Part shown: in pieces, positions 51,693-61,247 of the stretch
Layout of the letters: each line of letters starts with the position of its first letter
How positions within the stretch are numbered: the stretch's first letter is position 1
The notes under the pieces: generated by a model
Databases searched by the model: none
What the model saw: only the letters and a program-made list of their open reading frames with translations
Told to the model about the DNA's origin: nothing
Program-made: the position numbers and the translations under genes
NCBI GenBank assembly: GCA_017983515.1
Contig: JAGOBF010000001.1
Location: 57,092 to 121,091 of the forward strand
Length of the DNA stretch: 64,000 nucleotides
Source: Promineifilum sp.
Lineage (GTDB): Bacteria; Chloroflexota; Anaerolineae; Promineifilales; Promineifilaceae
Direction of reading: 5' to 3'

Positions 51693-52787
51693 ATGAAACG
51701 ACGGATCATCAACCTGTTAACCGGCTTATTGATATTGCTTGCCGCCTGCCAATCGGGAGCGCAGGATGATACCGTAGAGCCAACGGCCGACAGCCAACCA
51801 ATAACCGTGGCCGCGACCGCCACCGCCGGCTCGCCGGCCAGCCCCACGGACGCAGGCGACACCTTCGAGAACCCGGTTTTTCGACGCGACTTTCCCGATC
51901 CGGGCATCATTCGCGTCGGCGACACCTATTATGCCTACTCGACCAACGCGGCCAGCCGTAACGTGCCGCTGGCGACCTCCACTGACCTCGTCACCTGGGA
52001 TTATCAGACCGATGCCATGCCCGCGCTGCCGTCCTGGTCGCAGCTGGGTGGCGGCTACGTCTGGGCCCCCGAGGTGATTGAGATAGACGGCAGCTACGTT
52101 CTCTACTACACCGCCCGCGATAAGGCGGCCGACAAGCAGTGTATCGGCGTGGCCGTCAGCGACAAGCCGGAAGGAAAGTTCAAGGATACCCGCGACGCCG
52201 CGTTCGTCTGCCAGGTTGAAGAGGGCGGCTCCATTGATGCCAGCCCCTTCCGCGATGCCGATGGCACGCTCTATCTCTATTGGAAGAATGATGGCAACTG
52301 TTGCAACATGGCTACCTATATCTATGTGCAGGAGTTAAGCCCTGACGGCCTCGCCCTGGTCGGTGAGCCAACGCGCCTGGTGCGAAATGATCGTGCCTGG
52401 GAAGGGCGCGTCGTCGAAGCGCCGACGATGTGGCTGGAGGACAGCCACTACACTTTGTTCTTCACCGCCAACGATTACGGTAGCCCGGCCTATGCCGTCG
52501 GCTATGCCCGCTGCGAAACGGCCGTGGGCCCATGCGAAGACGCGCCGGAGAACCCCATCCTGAGCAGCGTACTTGAGGGCGGCACGCCGGTCATCGGCCC
52601 CGGTCATCAGACGATCATTCTGGATAAGGAGGGCGAGCCGTGGATGGCTTACCACGCCTGGCAAGTGACCTCTTCCGGCACACGCGGCAACGCACGCTAC
52701 ATGTGGCTGGATCGCCTGACCTGGGAAGGGGACGCTCCCCGAGTTCTCGGCCCCACCACCGCACCCCAGCCGCTGCCCGGAAAATAG
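51693..52787 (+). CDS. Lipoprotein glycoside hydrolase family 43
   Basis: 364 residues. The signal has Cys19 in LLAAC, then a 40-residue Ala/Thr/Pro linker. The GH43 five-blade propeller follows: catalytic base D69 in FPDPGIIRVGDTYYAYST, pKa-modulating D182 in SIDASPF and acid E242 in VVEAPTMW. As a surface-anchored enzyme it would release arabinose or xylose units, or short chains, from hemicellulose outside the cell. Specificity (arabinanase, arabinofuranosidase or xylosidase) is unresolved. It follows the permease stop by five bases in the same operon. Confidence 0.9.
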   Translation: MKRRIINLLTGLLILLAACQSGAQDDTVEPTADSQPITVAATATAGSPASPTDAGDTFENPVFRRDFPDPGIIRVGDTYYAYSTNAASRNVPLATSTDLVTWDYQTDAMPALPSWSQLGGGYVWAPEVIEIDGSYVLYYTARDKAADKQCIGVAVSDKPEGKFKDTRDAAFVCQVEEGGSIDASPFRDADGTLYLYWKNDGNCCNMATYIYVQELSPDGLALVGEPTRLVRNDRAWEGRVVEAPTMWLEDSHYTLFFTANDYGSPAYAVGYARCETAVGPCEDAPENPILSSVLEGGTPVIGPGHQTIILDKEGEPWMAYHAWQVTSSGTRGNARYMWLDRLTWEGDAPRVLGPTTAPQPLPGK

Positions 52788-52869
52788 TAGACACGAATTT
52801 ACATTCCCTAGTAGACTTCGGCATCCTGGATTCCTTATCCATTTTGATCGACAAGGCGCATCCCCTTCC

Positions 52870-54807
52870 ATGATCCACCGCCTCGTCTACCAAAACCCCG
52901 TCTTCGCCGGCGACTTCCCCGACCCGTTCGTGCTGAAGTACTGCGGCGAGTACTGGGCCTACTGCACCGGTATCCGGCCCGACGGCCGCGCCTTCGGTAT
53001 CCTGCACTCGCGCGACCTCGTCCACTGGCAGGAGCTGAGCGGCGCACTGGAACCGCTGCCGGGCGACTACCCGTGCTACTGGGCGCCGGAAGTGAGCTAC
53101 GATAACGGCCGCTTCTACCTCTACTACAGCGTGGGGGATGAGGCCACCATGCACATCCGCGTGGCCACGGCCGATCATCCCGCCGGCCCATTTGTCGACC
53201 AGGGCCTGCGCCTGACCCAGGAGCCGTTCGCCATCGATGCCCACGTCTTCGCCGCGCCCGACGGCCGCCGCTACTTGTTCTACGCCACCGACTTCCTGGA
53301 GCACGAGCGTATCGGCACGGGTACAGTCGTCGATCGCCTGCTCGACCCGCTCACGCTGGCTGGTCAACCCCACCCTGTCAGCCGCGCCCGCCACGACTGG
53401 CAGATTTACGACCCCAGCCGCAAGGAGAAAGGGGGCGTGCGCTGGCACACGATCGAGGGGCCGTTTGTGCTCGAGCGCAAGGGCGTCTATTACCAGATGT
53501 TTAGCGGCGGCAACTGGCAGAATCCTACCTATGGTGTCAGCTACGCCACCACGCGCGCTCTGAACACGCCCGACGAGTGGGCCCAGCACTGCGACGGCGA
53601 GCAAGTACTGCCTGTCCTGCGTACCATCCCCGGCAAAGTGCTCGGCCCCGGCCACAATTCTGTCGTGCGCGGCCCCGACAACCGCCAGCTTTACTGCGTT
53701 TACCATCGCTGGGGCGCCAACGGCCGAGAGATGGCAATAGACCCGCTGGATTGGGCCGGGGAGCGCCTGCTCGTCCTTGGCCCCAGTCACACGCCTGTAA
53801 CTGGCCCGAACCTGGCCACGTTTGCCGACTTCTTCGATGGGCCACGCCCGAATCCGCTCTGGCAAGCCACCGGCCGCTGGCAAACGGGGGATGGAACGGC
53901 CGTGGCCGGCGCTGGTACGAGCCGCGGCACGCTGACCTACGGGACGGGCGGACTGCCGTTTCTGGCCGAGGTCAGCGTGCGCGCTGCGGCCGGCGGCAAC
54001 GGCCGCTGCGGTCTTGACTTGGTCCGGGACGGCGTGATGCTGCTTCAATTGCGACTATCTCCCAACCAGGCTACCGCCGCGCTGGTGGGGGCCGGTGGGG
54101 GGGAGGTGTTTTGGCCGCTGCCGGCCGATTTCCGTTTCGATGTCTTCCACCTGTTGCGCGTCGAGGTGGATGGCCGCCGCGTCGCCTGCCGCATCGACGA
54201 GCTCCCCGTCATCCGGCACGATCTGGATGAGACGCCGACCGGCATCGCTCTGGTCGTCGACGACCTGTCGGCGGCGTTCGCCGGCTTCGCCCTGACGACC
54301 GGCTGGCAGGACAGCTTCGACCAGAACGACGGAGCGCCGGGGCCGGAGTGGGCCGGCGGCGGTGACGCCGGCTGGGCCGTCCGGGCGCGGCAGCTACGCT
54401 TCGACGCTCCGGGCGAAGGCCGGCTGTGGCGCGGGCCGTGCCTGGCGAATTACGAGCTGGTAGTCAACGCTCGCCTGGACGACGCGCACGGCGCCTACGG
54501 CATCTCCCCGGCGCTGTCGCCAGATGGCGTTGGCCCCTGGGTGATTCTCGAACGGGCCGCCGGGGGCTGGGCAGCCCGCTGGCAAGAGCCCGAGGGGGCG
54601 CCGCGGGAACTACCCCTGCCGGCCCAGTTCGACCCCACCGATTATCAGCAGTTTCGCTTCCGCAAAGACGGCCGCCATCTGAGCATCCATATAGAGGAGC
54701 ACGAAATTGCTACCCTTCCGGTCGCCGTGACGGCAACGTGCGTAGGCTTGTACGGGCGCGGGGCGGCCGCCTTCGATCTGGTCCGGGTAAGCGCAATTCC
54801 ATCTTGA
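52870..54807 (+). CDS. Cytoplasmic glycoside hydrolase family 43 with two C-terminal beta domains
   Basis: 645 residues. Residues 1-325 are a GH43 propeller with base D18 (AGDFPDPFVLKY), D123 (FAIDAHVF) and acid E196 (TIEGPFV). Two concanavalin-like/LamG-type domains follow (about 330-480 and 485-645), each with a D-F-(D/N)-type opening (FADFFDGPRPNPLW; DSFDQNDGAPGPEW). There is no signal peptide or lipobox, so it is expected in the cytoplasm, acting on imported oligosaccharides. It lies 82 bases after the lipoprotein GH43. No clear Shine-Dalgarno precedes ATG 52870. Confidence 0.88.
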   Translation: MIHRLVYQNPVFAGDFPDPFVLKYCGEYWAYCTGIRPDGRAFGILHSRDLVHWQELSGALEPLPGDYPCYWAPEVSYDNGRFYLYYSVGDEATMHIRVATADHPAGPFVDQGLRLTQEPFAIDAHVFAAPDGRRYLFYATDFLEHERIGTGTVVDRLLDPLTLAGQPHPVSRARHDWQIYDPSRKEKGGVRWHTIEGPFVLERKGVYYQMFSGGNWQNPTYGVSYATTRALNTPDEWAQHCDGEQVLPVLRTIPGKVLGPGHNSVVRGPDNRQLYCVYHRWGANGREMAIDPLDWAGERLLVLGPSHTPVTGPNLATFADFFDGPRPNPLWQATGRWQTGDGTAVAGAGTSRGTLTYGTGGLPFLAEVSVRAAAGGNGRCGLDLVRDGVMLLQLRLSPNQATAALVGAGGGEVFWPLPADFRFDVFHLLRVEVDGRRVACRIDELPVIRHDLDETPTGIALVVDDLSAAFAGFALTTGWQDSFDQNDGAPGPEWAGGGDAGWAVRARQLRFDAPGEGRLWRGPCLANYELVVNARLDDAHGAYGISPALSPDGVGPWVILERAAGGWAARWQEPEGAPRELPLPAQFDPTDYQQFRFRKDGRHLSIHIEEHEIATLPVAVTATCVGLYGRGAAAFDLVRVSAIPS

Positions 54808-54852
54808 ATCTGATAGTTTATAACTTGAAATTTCACCCCAAAAGGTTACATC

Positions 54853-56103
54853 ATGGACAATAATGTTAACTTCCTCTGGGCAGTTGGTATTGAAAACACC
54901 TTCATTCCCGATGAGAAACATGGCCTGCGTGCACTCGAGGAATATGAGCTAACGCAACACTACAGTCTCTGGCGTGAAGATATCGATCGGGCAGCCAGCC
55001 TTGGCGTGTCGGCCATCCGTTGGGGCATCCCGTGGTATCGCGTTAATCCACGGCCCGGCGAGTATGACTGGGCTTGGGTCGATGAAGTATTGGACTACAC
55101 CGCCGTTCAAAAAGGCATTCAGCCCATAATCGATCTCATGCATTACGGCACGCCGCTTTGGCTGGAGAACGCCTTCCTGCACCCGGACTATCCTCGCCTG
55201 GTGGCCGACTATGCCCACGAGGTGGCCCGGCGCTACGGCGATCTGGTGCGCTATTATACGCCGCTCAACGAGCCTGGCGTCAACGCCGACTTCGCCGGCC
55301 GGCGGGGCGAATGGCCGCCCTATTCGAAGGGAGACTCCGGTTACGTGGCCACGCTGTTGCCTATTGTGCGCGGCATGACGCTGACGGCCGAGGCCATTCG
55401 GGCCGCTGATCCCGACGCTGTTCTCGTCCAGGTCGAAGCGCTGGGCTGGCTCTGGACCCAGGATGCCAAAATGCAGCCAACCGTGGACAACCTGATGGCC
55501 CATACATTCCTGCCCTTCGACTTGTTCAGCGGGCGTGTGGACGAAAACCATCCACTGTGGCCCTTTCTGCTGGACAATGGGGCCGCCGAAACGGACCTGG
55601 CTTGGCTGCGAGAACACCCTAGCACGGTGGATGTGCTGGGTGTCAATCTCTATCCCTGGTCGGGCGGCCGGTCGGTCAGTTGGACGTCACGGTTGATCGG
55701 CGAACTGAGCGGCCATCACTTGGGTGATCTGCTGCGCTACGTCTGGAATCGCTACCGGCTGCCCATGATGGTCACCGAGACGAGCGCCAGGCGGGATGTC
55801 GCCGGACGTAGTATCTGGATGGATGAAACCATTGCCTCGGTGGCCGCTGTGCGCGCCGAGGGCGTTCCCGTTGTTGGCTATACCTGGTTCCCCATGATGA
55901 CGATGATCGATTGGGAGTACCGCAGCGGGCACGGGCCGGTTGAGGAGTACTTGCTCCACCTCGGGCTATGGGACTCGGCCTATGACGCGGCCGGCGTCTT
56001 GCAGCGCCACGAAACGCCCCTGGTAGCGCGCTACTCAACCTTTGTGGCGCAGGGCGCGCCCACGGTGCGCTTGCCGACGCCGCCATTCCCGTCCGGTTCC
56101 TGA
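54853..56103 (+). CDS. Glycoside hydrolase family 1 (beta-glycosidase-like)
   Basis: 416 residues of (beta/alpha)8 barrel. The acid/base is E140 in YYTPLNEPG and the nucleophile is E309 in MMVTETSA, both standard clan GH-A GH1 positions. WGIPWYRVNPRPGEYDWAWVD and VGYTWFPMMTMIDW are family-like, though it is shorter than the usual 440-480 residues. It has no signal peptide, so it is a cytoplasmic final hydrolase for imported disaccharides (inference). AAAGG precedes ATG 54853. It is the last gene before a terminator. Confidence 0.88.
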   Translation: MDNNVNFLWAVGIENTFIPDEKHGLRALEEYELTQHYSLWREDIDRAASLGVSAIRWGIPWYRVNPRPGEYDWAWVDEVLDYTAVQKGIQPIIDLMHYGTPLWLENAFLHPDYPRLVADYAHEVARRYGDLVRYYTPLNEPGVNADFAGRRGEWPPYSKGDSGYVATLLPIVRGMTLTAEAIRAADPDAVLVQVEALGWLWTQDAKMQPTVDNLMAHTFLPFDLFSGRVDENHPLWPFLLDNGAAETDLAWLREHPSTVDVLGVNLYPWSGGRSVSWTSRLIGELSGHHLGDLLRYVWNRYRLPMMVTETSARRDVAGRSIWMDETIASVAAVRAEGVPVVGYTWFPMMTMIDWEYRSGHGPVEEYLLHLGLWDSAYDAAGVLQRHETPLVARYSTFVAQGAPTVRLPTPPFPSGS

Positions 56104-56197
56104 CAACGCATGCCGTGCCCCATTCCGGGACACGGCCGCAGGCCCAACCGCTAATGGCCTGATAAGCGGCGCTCATCACAGCGGAGAAGAAGAGTTA

Positions 56198-56230
56198 GCC
56201 GGGCTCGATTAAAGCCCGGCCTTTTTTGAT
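56198..56230 (+). terminator. Rho-independent terminator of the glycan operon
   Basis: GCCGGGCT, loop CGATTAA, AGCCCGGC followed by CTTTTTTG (56198-56228). A standard stem and U-run. Confidence 0.92.
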
Positions 56231-56309
56231 TGTCGCCCCTCCGGCCGGTGGGATAATACCATCGCTACATGGGGCTGTATTGAGCGGCAACATGCAAGGG
56301 AAAGGGACA

Positions 56310-56945
56310 ATGAATAAACAATCGTGGGTCGCGGCCACGCTATCGGCCGTGCTGGTGCTCCTGGTGGTCGCTTGCTCCGGCAGTGCGGATGGAGGGGCGG
56401 CCGAAGGCGCGGTCGGGCCGCAGGAGATCAAGGGCGCGACGGAAGTGGTCAAGTTCGATCCGGCCTCGCTGCCCCTCAGCGGCGACCCGATGCCCGGCGT
56501 GTGCACCGCGTCATCGGTCGTGCCCGGCGCGTACCGCTGTGAACTGGAAGGCGGCCTGCCGTCCGAGCCATGTTTTGCGCTGGGGGGCACGCGCCTGGTT
56601 TGCGATCCCGACCCCGTGGCCGGAACCTACAGCATCCTGGTCAGTCCGACCGGGACACTGCCGTCCGTCGTCCCGCCGTCGCCCGATCGGGCCTTGGTCT
56701 TTTTCGCTGAATTACTCCCCGGTCTCACCTGCGCCATTCGCACCACGCCCGAGCCGGTCATCATTGACGGCATGGCCGCCTTGTACGACTGCTCCGAACC
56801 GTACACCTATATTCTTGACGGCAGCGAGTTGACCTTCGACAAGAACGCGCCGGTGTGGCGCGCGGCCGTCATCACGCTCGATCCGGCGACGGGCCAATCG
56901 TCGGCCCAGACCCAGACCGACGTGCGCCGCGTATGGATCCCGTAA
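56310..56945 (+). CDS. Lipoprotein of unknown function
   Basis: 211 residues. The lipobox is LLVVAC with Cys22, and the mature part has six Cys, suggesting disulfides (CTASSVVPGAYRC, PCFALGGTRLVCDPD, TCAIRTT). Family not recognised. AAGGGA precedes ATG 56310; the longer frame begins inside the terminator and is not used. It lies 13 bases upstream of the nucleotidyltransferase gene and may share its transcript. Confidence 0.7.
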   Translation: MNKQSWVAATLSAVLVLLVVACSGSADGGAAEGAVGPQEIKGATEVVKFDPASLPLSGDPMPGVCTASSVVPGAYRCELEGGLPSEPCFALGGTRLVCDPDPVAGTYSILVSPTGTLPSVVPPSPDRALVFFAELLPGLTCAIRTTPEPVIIDGMAALYDCSEPYTYILDGSELTFDKNAPVWRAAVITLDPATGQSSAQTQTDVRRVWIP

Positions 56946-56958
56946 CCCTTGCTCGCCT

Positions 56959-57720
56959 ATGACCTACCGCAACCTGCTATTGCAACGCCTGGATGATATC
57001 GGTCGCTCGCTGGCCTCTCAAGCCACCGCGCTGGCCCTTATCGGCCTCGGTTCCGTCGGCCGCGAGCTGGAGCGAATAGACGACTATTCCGACCTCGACT
57101 TCTTCGTCATCGTCGAGAGCGAGTACAAACAGCACTACATTGACGATCTGACCTGGCTTGAGGCGGCTCATCCCCTGGCCTACACCTTCCGCAACTCGGC
57201 CGACGGTTATAAGTTCCTTTTTGCCGACGGCATCTACGGCGAGATGGCCGTATTCGATCCGGAAGAACTGCGGAACGCGGCTTACGCACCAGGCCGGATG
57301 GTGTGGCGGCGGGCCGCTATCCCCGAGTCGGCGGCGGCCCCGGCCAAATGGCCGCCGCGCCGCTCGCCGCCGTCGGCCGACCATTTGCTGGGCGAGGCGC
57401 TGACCAACCTCTATGTGGGTCTCGGCCGCTTCCGGCGCGGCGAGAAAGTATCAGCCTTTCGCTTCATACAAGGCTATGCCATCGACCGCATCGTGGAGCT
57501 GGCCGCCCTGATAAGCGACGAAGAGACGCCGGGCGACGACCCCTTCGACGGCGCGCGCCGCTTCGAGAGCCGCCATGCGGCCACAGCCGCCGAACTGCCG
57601 GCCATGATGCGGGGCTATGAGCACAGCCCGGAATCGGCCGCTGCCATTCTGGCTTGGCTCGCGCGACACTTCGAGATCGACCCGGCCATCAAAGAGGCCA
57701 TCGAGAGTTTGTTGTCTTAA
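56959..57720 (+). CDS. Nucleotidyltransferase-fold protein
   Basis: 253 residues. The nucleotidyltransferase motif GS (31-32) followed by SDLDFFV (D45, D47) is complete, within LIGLGSVGRELERIDDYSDL. The C-terminal part is helical. It is a possible adenylyltransferase of the aminoglycoside/lincosamide or MNT type; the substrate is unknown. No antitoxin-like partner is present. No Shine-Dalgarno precedes ATG 56959. Confidence 0.8.
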   Translation: MTYRNLLLQRLDDIGRSLASQATALALIGLGSVGRELERIDDYSDLDFFVIVESEYKQHYIDDLTWLEAAHPLAYTFRNSADGYKFLFADGIYGEMAVFDPEELRNAAYAPGRMVWRRAAIPESAAAPAKWPPRRSPPSADHLLGEALTNLYVGLGRFRRGEKVSAFRFIQGYAIDRIVELAALISDEETPGDDPFDGARRFESRHAATAAELPAMMRGYEHSPESAAAILAWLARHFEIDPAIKEAIESLLS

Positions 57721-57774
57721 CCAGCCACTCAGCGAAAAAACCGGTTGCCCGAGGTTAATGCCCAGCCATCGGCA

Positions 57775-58593
57775 TCACTCACCCACGCCTTCCTCGCCGC
57801 CAAGAAACGCCCGTAGGTGGCGATTATACGCCTCCGGCTGCTCCATATTTGGCAGATGAGCCGCGCCGCTCATGACGATCTTGCGTGCATCAGGCAGTTC
57901 TGTGGCCAGCCGCTCGGCCGCCGCCAGCGTCCGGGGTGCGTCCACAGCGCCGACGACAATCAGCGTCGGCGCGCGAACGTCGCCAAGCCGCTCGGCCGCG
58001 GCTGGTTGCAGCGGCCGTTCATCGCCGATGCCTTCGTTCGCCAGGGCAATAGCATTCATCTGACCCGCCAGCTCTCGAACGGCCGGGGCCACCTGGTCGG
58101 GCGTGCGCTGCGGGCCGTCTACCCAGACTTGCATCTCCAACTCATTGACCCGCGCCAGATCACCCGCTTCCTCGGCCGCGTCCAGTTCGGCCGCCTGGCG
58201 CGGCCGCGGGCCATCGAAGGACAAGCCGCTGACGGCCGGGGACGTCAGGATGAGCCGGTCAACTCGCTCCGGATGGTCCAGTGCGAAATCGAGGGCGGTT
58301 TTGCTGCCCATGGAGCACCCGACCAGCGACACGCGGCCGAGCCCCAGATGGGTGAGGAGCGCGGCCAAATCGTCGTGGTGCGCGTAGGGGCCTTCGGCCG
58401 GCGGCGTGCGGCCGAAGCCGCGCATGTCGTATCGGACGACCATGAAGGAGTCGGCCAGGGCTGAGAATTGGCCGTCCCACATGCGGCTGTCGGCGATGCC
58501 GGCATGGATGAAGACGAGCGGCCGCCCCGCGCCGGACGTCTCATAGGCAAAGGTCGTAGAATTGAGAGCAGCGGTTCCAACGGTTGAGGTCAT
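57775..58593 (-). CDS. Alpha/beta hydrolase
   Basis: 272 residues. The oxyanion strand is VFIHAGIADSRMWDGQ, the nucleophile Ser in VGCSMGSK (about 93), Asp in VVGAVDAPRTL (about 220) and His in SGAAHLPNMEQP (about 248). This is the classic fold of small esterases and haloperoxidase-like hydrolases. Substrate unknown. AGGAGA lies seven bases before ATG 58593, which is preferred over the TTG at 58596. Cytoplasmic. Confidence 0.9.
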   Translation of the reverse strand: MTSTVGTAALNSTTFAYETSGAGRPLVFIHAGIADSRMWDGQFSALADSFMVVRYDMRGFGRTPPAEGPYAHHDDLAALLTHLGLGRVSLVGCSMGSKTALDFALDHPERVDRLILTSPAVSGLSFDGPRPRQAAELDAAEEAGDLARVNELEMQVWVDGPQRTPDQVAPAVRELAGQMNAIALANEGIGDERPLQPAAAERLGDVRAPTLIVVGAVDAPRTLAAAERLATELPDARKIVMSGAAHLPNMEQPEAYNRHLRAFLGGEEGVGE

Positions 58594-58742
58594 CAATGAA
58601 TCTCCTAATCAAGAGCAAGCTTATTGCTTCGCGGGTAAGGACGACCCTGTTTGCAGCCAGGTGCTTCAGCGCCGTTTCCGCGACGCGGCTAGCGTAGCTG
58701 ACTACGAACCCAATGCAACCATGTCGTGAGGTTGCTGCGGCG

Positions 58743-60953
58743 TCATGATTGAAGGACGTCCACAGCCCGGACGAGGTGCAGCACGCGCTCGCCCAGCAAG
58801 TGGATGATAATGCGATGAAACGCATAGGCGACTTCGGGATCGTCGGCCTCAACGCGCGTCAACGTCGACTGTGACAGCCTGTAAAGCACGCTGGGCCGGT
58901 CGGCGACGACAGAGGCGCTGCGTTTCGTGCCCAGGTAAAAGCCCAATTCGCCCACCACCCGGCCGCCCTGCATCGTCTCCAGCCGCACCGGCGCGGCGTT
59001 CGGTAGCTCCAGCTGGGCTGTCAACTGCCCCGACTCCAGGAAGAAGAGCTGGGCAGAGGCGTCCCCCTGATGAATAATGTAGCTGCCGGCCGCCACTTCC
59101 TGGCGCTCCATATAGCCAAGAAGCCGTTCGATCGCTGGGCTGGGTACGATTTTCAGCAAATAGTCGGTCAGGGTTCGATCGGCCAGATCGGCCGCATTGA
59201 CAGCGCAAATCTGATCCTCACACCATTCGGCGGCGTGGTCGATGTCCTGAGCATAGCGCAGCACGTTTGCTTCTTCCACTAAGTCGCCGTGGTCGAATTG
59301 TCGTTGCAGCCTGGCCGACAGGCCGGCAAATACCAGCATAAAGTCCCTGTCGCGACTGAGCTGCCGCATCTTGTTGAAGCTCAGTAACGCTGTCGAATCG
59401 AGGCCGAGCACCTGTCGAAAATCGATGACGACGTAGCGCGTAGGCTTTTCGCGGACGCGCACGCGAACTTTTTCCAGCAAGCCGTTGGCGGTGCCGAAGA
59501 AGATGAACCCCTGTAACTGGAGGATATAAGCCTGGTCGCCGATGGCCTCCAGCAAGGCGCGGTCTTCGGCGTTGCGGGTCACACGACTCTTGAAAGTCGC
59601 GCCGCTCAACTCATGCTTGACGATGCTCATGCGACTATAGCTGACGACGAACATCGTAACCGTGGCGGCGATGCCGACGACGATCCCCGGCAAAAAGCCG
59701 GCGATGGCGATGATGACCAGGATTGCCAGCACGATCAGATAATCGATGCGCGGCAGCCGCCCATAGGCCTGGACCACCCATTCCCACAGGAAGGACAAGC
59801 CCAGGTAGACAAGCAGCGCTCCCAGAACAACCGTGGGCACAAAGCCCAGCGCCGACCCGCCCAGCCACAACGTTAGCCCACACAGAGCGCCGGCCAACAG
59901 GCCGGTCAGGCGATTGGCCGCCCCCAGACGCCCGGCCAGAGTCGACATGCTCAGCTGCGCATAGCTGACCAGCCCCGCCCCCATGCCCGATGCCAGGTTA
60001 GCCGCGCCGGCCGCCCGCATCTCGCGATTGAGATCGATCTCGCGGTTCATGGCCAGTTCGATGCCGGTCGCATTCAGCAACAGAGCGATGGCGCTGATAA
60101 TCACGGTGCCCACCAGATTAGGCAGTTGCGGCCGGAGGGCCGGCCAATCCACCGCCGCCAGTTCGGCCGAGCTAAGCGGCTGCCATAAACGTCCCGCGGG
60201 AAACGGGCCCAGCAGCCAGCCATTGTCGCTCAGTTGGGAAGGGCTGACACCCAGAACGGCGGCGACCAGATAGAAACCGGCGATGATGGCGATGATCATG
60301 ACCGGCATGAACAGGGAGTGGCGAATGCGGGTGGAGAACGCCAGAATGAGCGCGCCCAGGGCGAGGCCCGGCAGCCACAACAGCAGCACGTGCGGCTCAA
60401 AAAATGCGCCCACATCGGCAAAGGAAAAAGTCCGGCCCGACATCGTACTGATGCCGCCCACGACCAGTAACCAGCCGGTGCCCGCCAGAAAGCCTCCAGC
60501 GACAGGATAAGGCAGGAACCGCACCAATCCCCCCAGCCGGAACGTGCCCAGACCGAGCAAGAACAAACCGGTGATCAAGGTCGTCAGGGCGATGGCCGCA
60601 AGAACGGTCGCCAGTTGGGCGTCCGGGTCGGCCACCAGCCCGGCAATACCCGCGGCCATGACGCCCACAACGGCCGCCGGCGCGCTCTGATTACCGCTCA
60701 TGATCGCCGGATAGGACGTGAGTAAACTGGTGATGACGATGCTGACCGTGGCCGAGAAGAGGGCCAGGCCAATTCCACGCGGTAGATGAGCCGCCGTTTC
60801 GCCGCTAAATATGAGCGCGGCAAACGAAGCCGCCAGGGCGATCTGCAGAACGCCGCTAAGAAAACCGACAAGCAAGATAGGGACAAGTTGCTCCGCCCGC
60901 AGCGTGGCGCGTATATTGGCAGACAAATGTTCTCCGGGCGACGAACTGCGCAT
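58743..60953 (-). CDS. SulP-family transporter with STAS and cyclic-nucleotide-binding domains
   Basis: 736 residues. Residues 20-430 carry about 11-12 spans of the SulP/SLC26 type (NQSAPAAVVGVMAAG, LPYPVAGGFLAGTGW, GLVSYAQLSMSTLAGRLGAANRLTG). Residues 455-565 are a STAS domain (YVVIDFRQVLGLDSTALLSF). Residues 605-725 are a cNMP-binding domain (QEVAAGSYIIHQGDASAQLF, GGRVVGELGFYLGTKRSASV). It is probably an anion transporter or regulator (sulfate, bicarbonate or similar) with nucleotide gating. The ion is not predictable. A SulP with both domains is seen in other bacteria. ATG 60953 has no clear Shine-Dalgarno. Confidence 0.9.
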   Translation of the reverse strand: MRSSSPGEHLSANIRATLRAEQLVPILLVGFLSGVLQIALAASFAALIFSGETAAHLPRGIGLALFSATVSIVITSLLTSYPAIMSGNQSAPAAVVGVMAAGIAGLVADPDAQLATVLAAIALTTLITGLFLLGLGTFRLGGLVRFLPYPVAGGFLAGTGWLLVVGGISTMSGRTFSFADVGAFFEPHVLLLWLPGLALGALILAFSTRIRHSLFMPVMIIAIIAGFYLVAAVLGVSPSQLSDNGWLLGPFPAGRLWQPLSSAELAAVDWPALRPQLPNLVGTVIISAIALLLNATGIELAMNREIDLNREMRAAGAANLASGMGAGLVSYAQLSMSTLAGRLGAANRLTGLLAGALCGLTLWLGGSALGFVPTVVLGALLVYLGLSFLWEWVVQAYGRLPRIDYLIVLAILVIIAIAGFLPGIVVGIAATVTMFVVSYSRMSIVKHELSGATFKSRVTRNAEDRALLEAIGDQAYILQLQGFIFFGTANGLLEKVRVRVREKPTRYVVIDFRQVLGLDSTALLSFNKMRQLSRDRDFMLVFAGLSARLQRQFDHGDLVEEANVLRYAQDIDHAAEWCEDQICAVNAADLADRTLTDYLLKIVPSPAIERLLGYMERQEVAAGSYIIHQGDASAQLFFLESGQLTAQLELPNAAPVRLETMQGGRVVGELGFYLGTKRSASVVADRPSVLYRLSQSTLTRVEADDPEVAYAFHRIIIHLLGERVLHLVRAVDVLQS

Positions 60954-61247
60954 CTAATTGTCCATAACCCGACCAATGGATTACGGACGATCGCTATTCC
61001 ACCAGTGGGCAAGGTATTATGCCGGATGTCATCACAGGGGCAAGTTGTTTCCCTTCGACGCACTATTTCGATGAAAGGGCTTAATCCATTCCCGGGCTTG
61101 ATCAGATGCAGCCAGCACGTCTTGACCCAGAGGACAAACAGGTTTTGGCAGGCCAGAACGCCACCGGAGCCGGCGGCTCATCGGTGTTACGAAGTTAAGA
61201 TACTTTGCTTGCTGCGTACTAACGTTCTGGCGCAGAGTAGAGCATCA
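60954..61247. other. Intergenic region, nothing seen
   Basis: 294 bases upstream of the SulP gene and downstream of the AI-2E pair. No hairpin with a U-run, no convincing promoter pair and no open frame with coding-like composition was found. Confidence 0.4.

Noticed and set aside
52615..54048. 477-codon frame on the minus strand
   Set aside because: It runs against two GH43 genes with intact catalytic residues.
56959..57720. Toxin of an MNT-HEPN toxin-antitoxin pair
   Set aside because: The nucleotidyltransferase is 253 residues with no HEPN partner next to it; the neighbours are a lipoprotein and a hydrolase.
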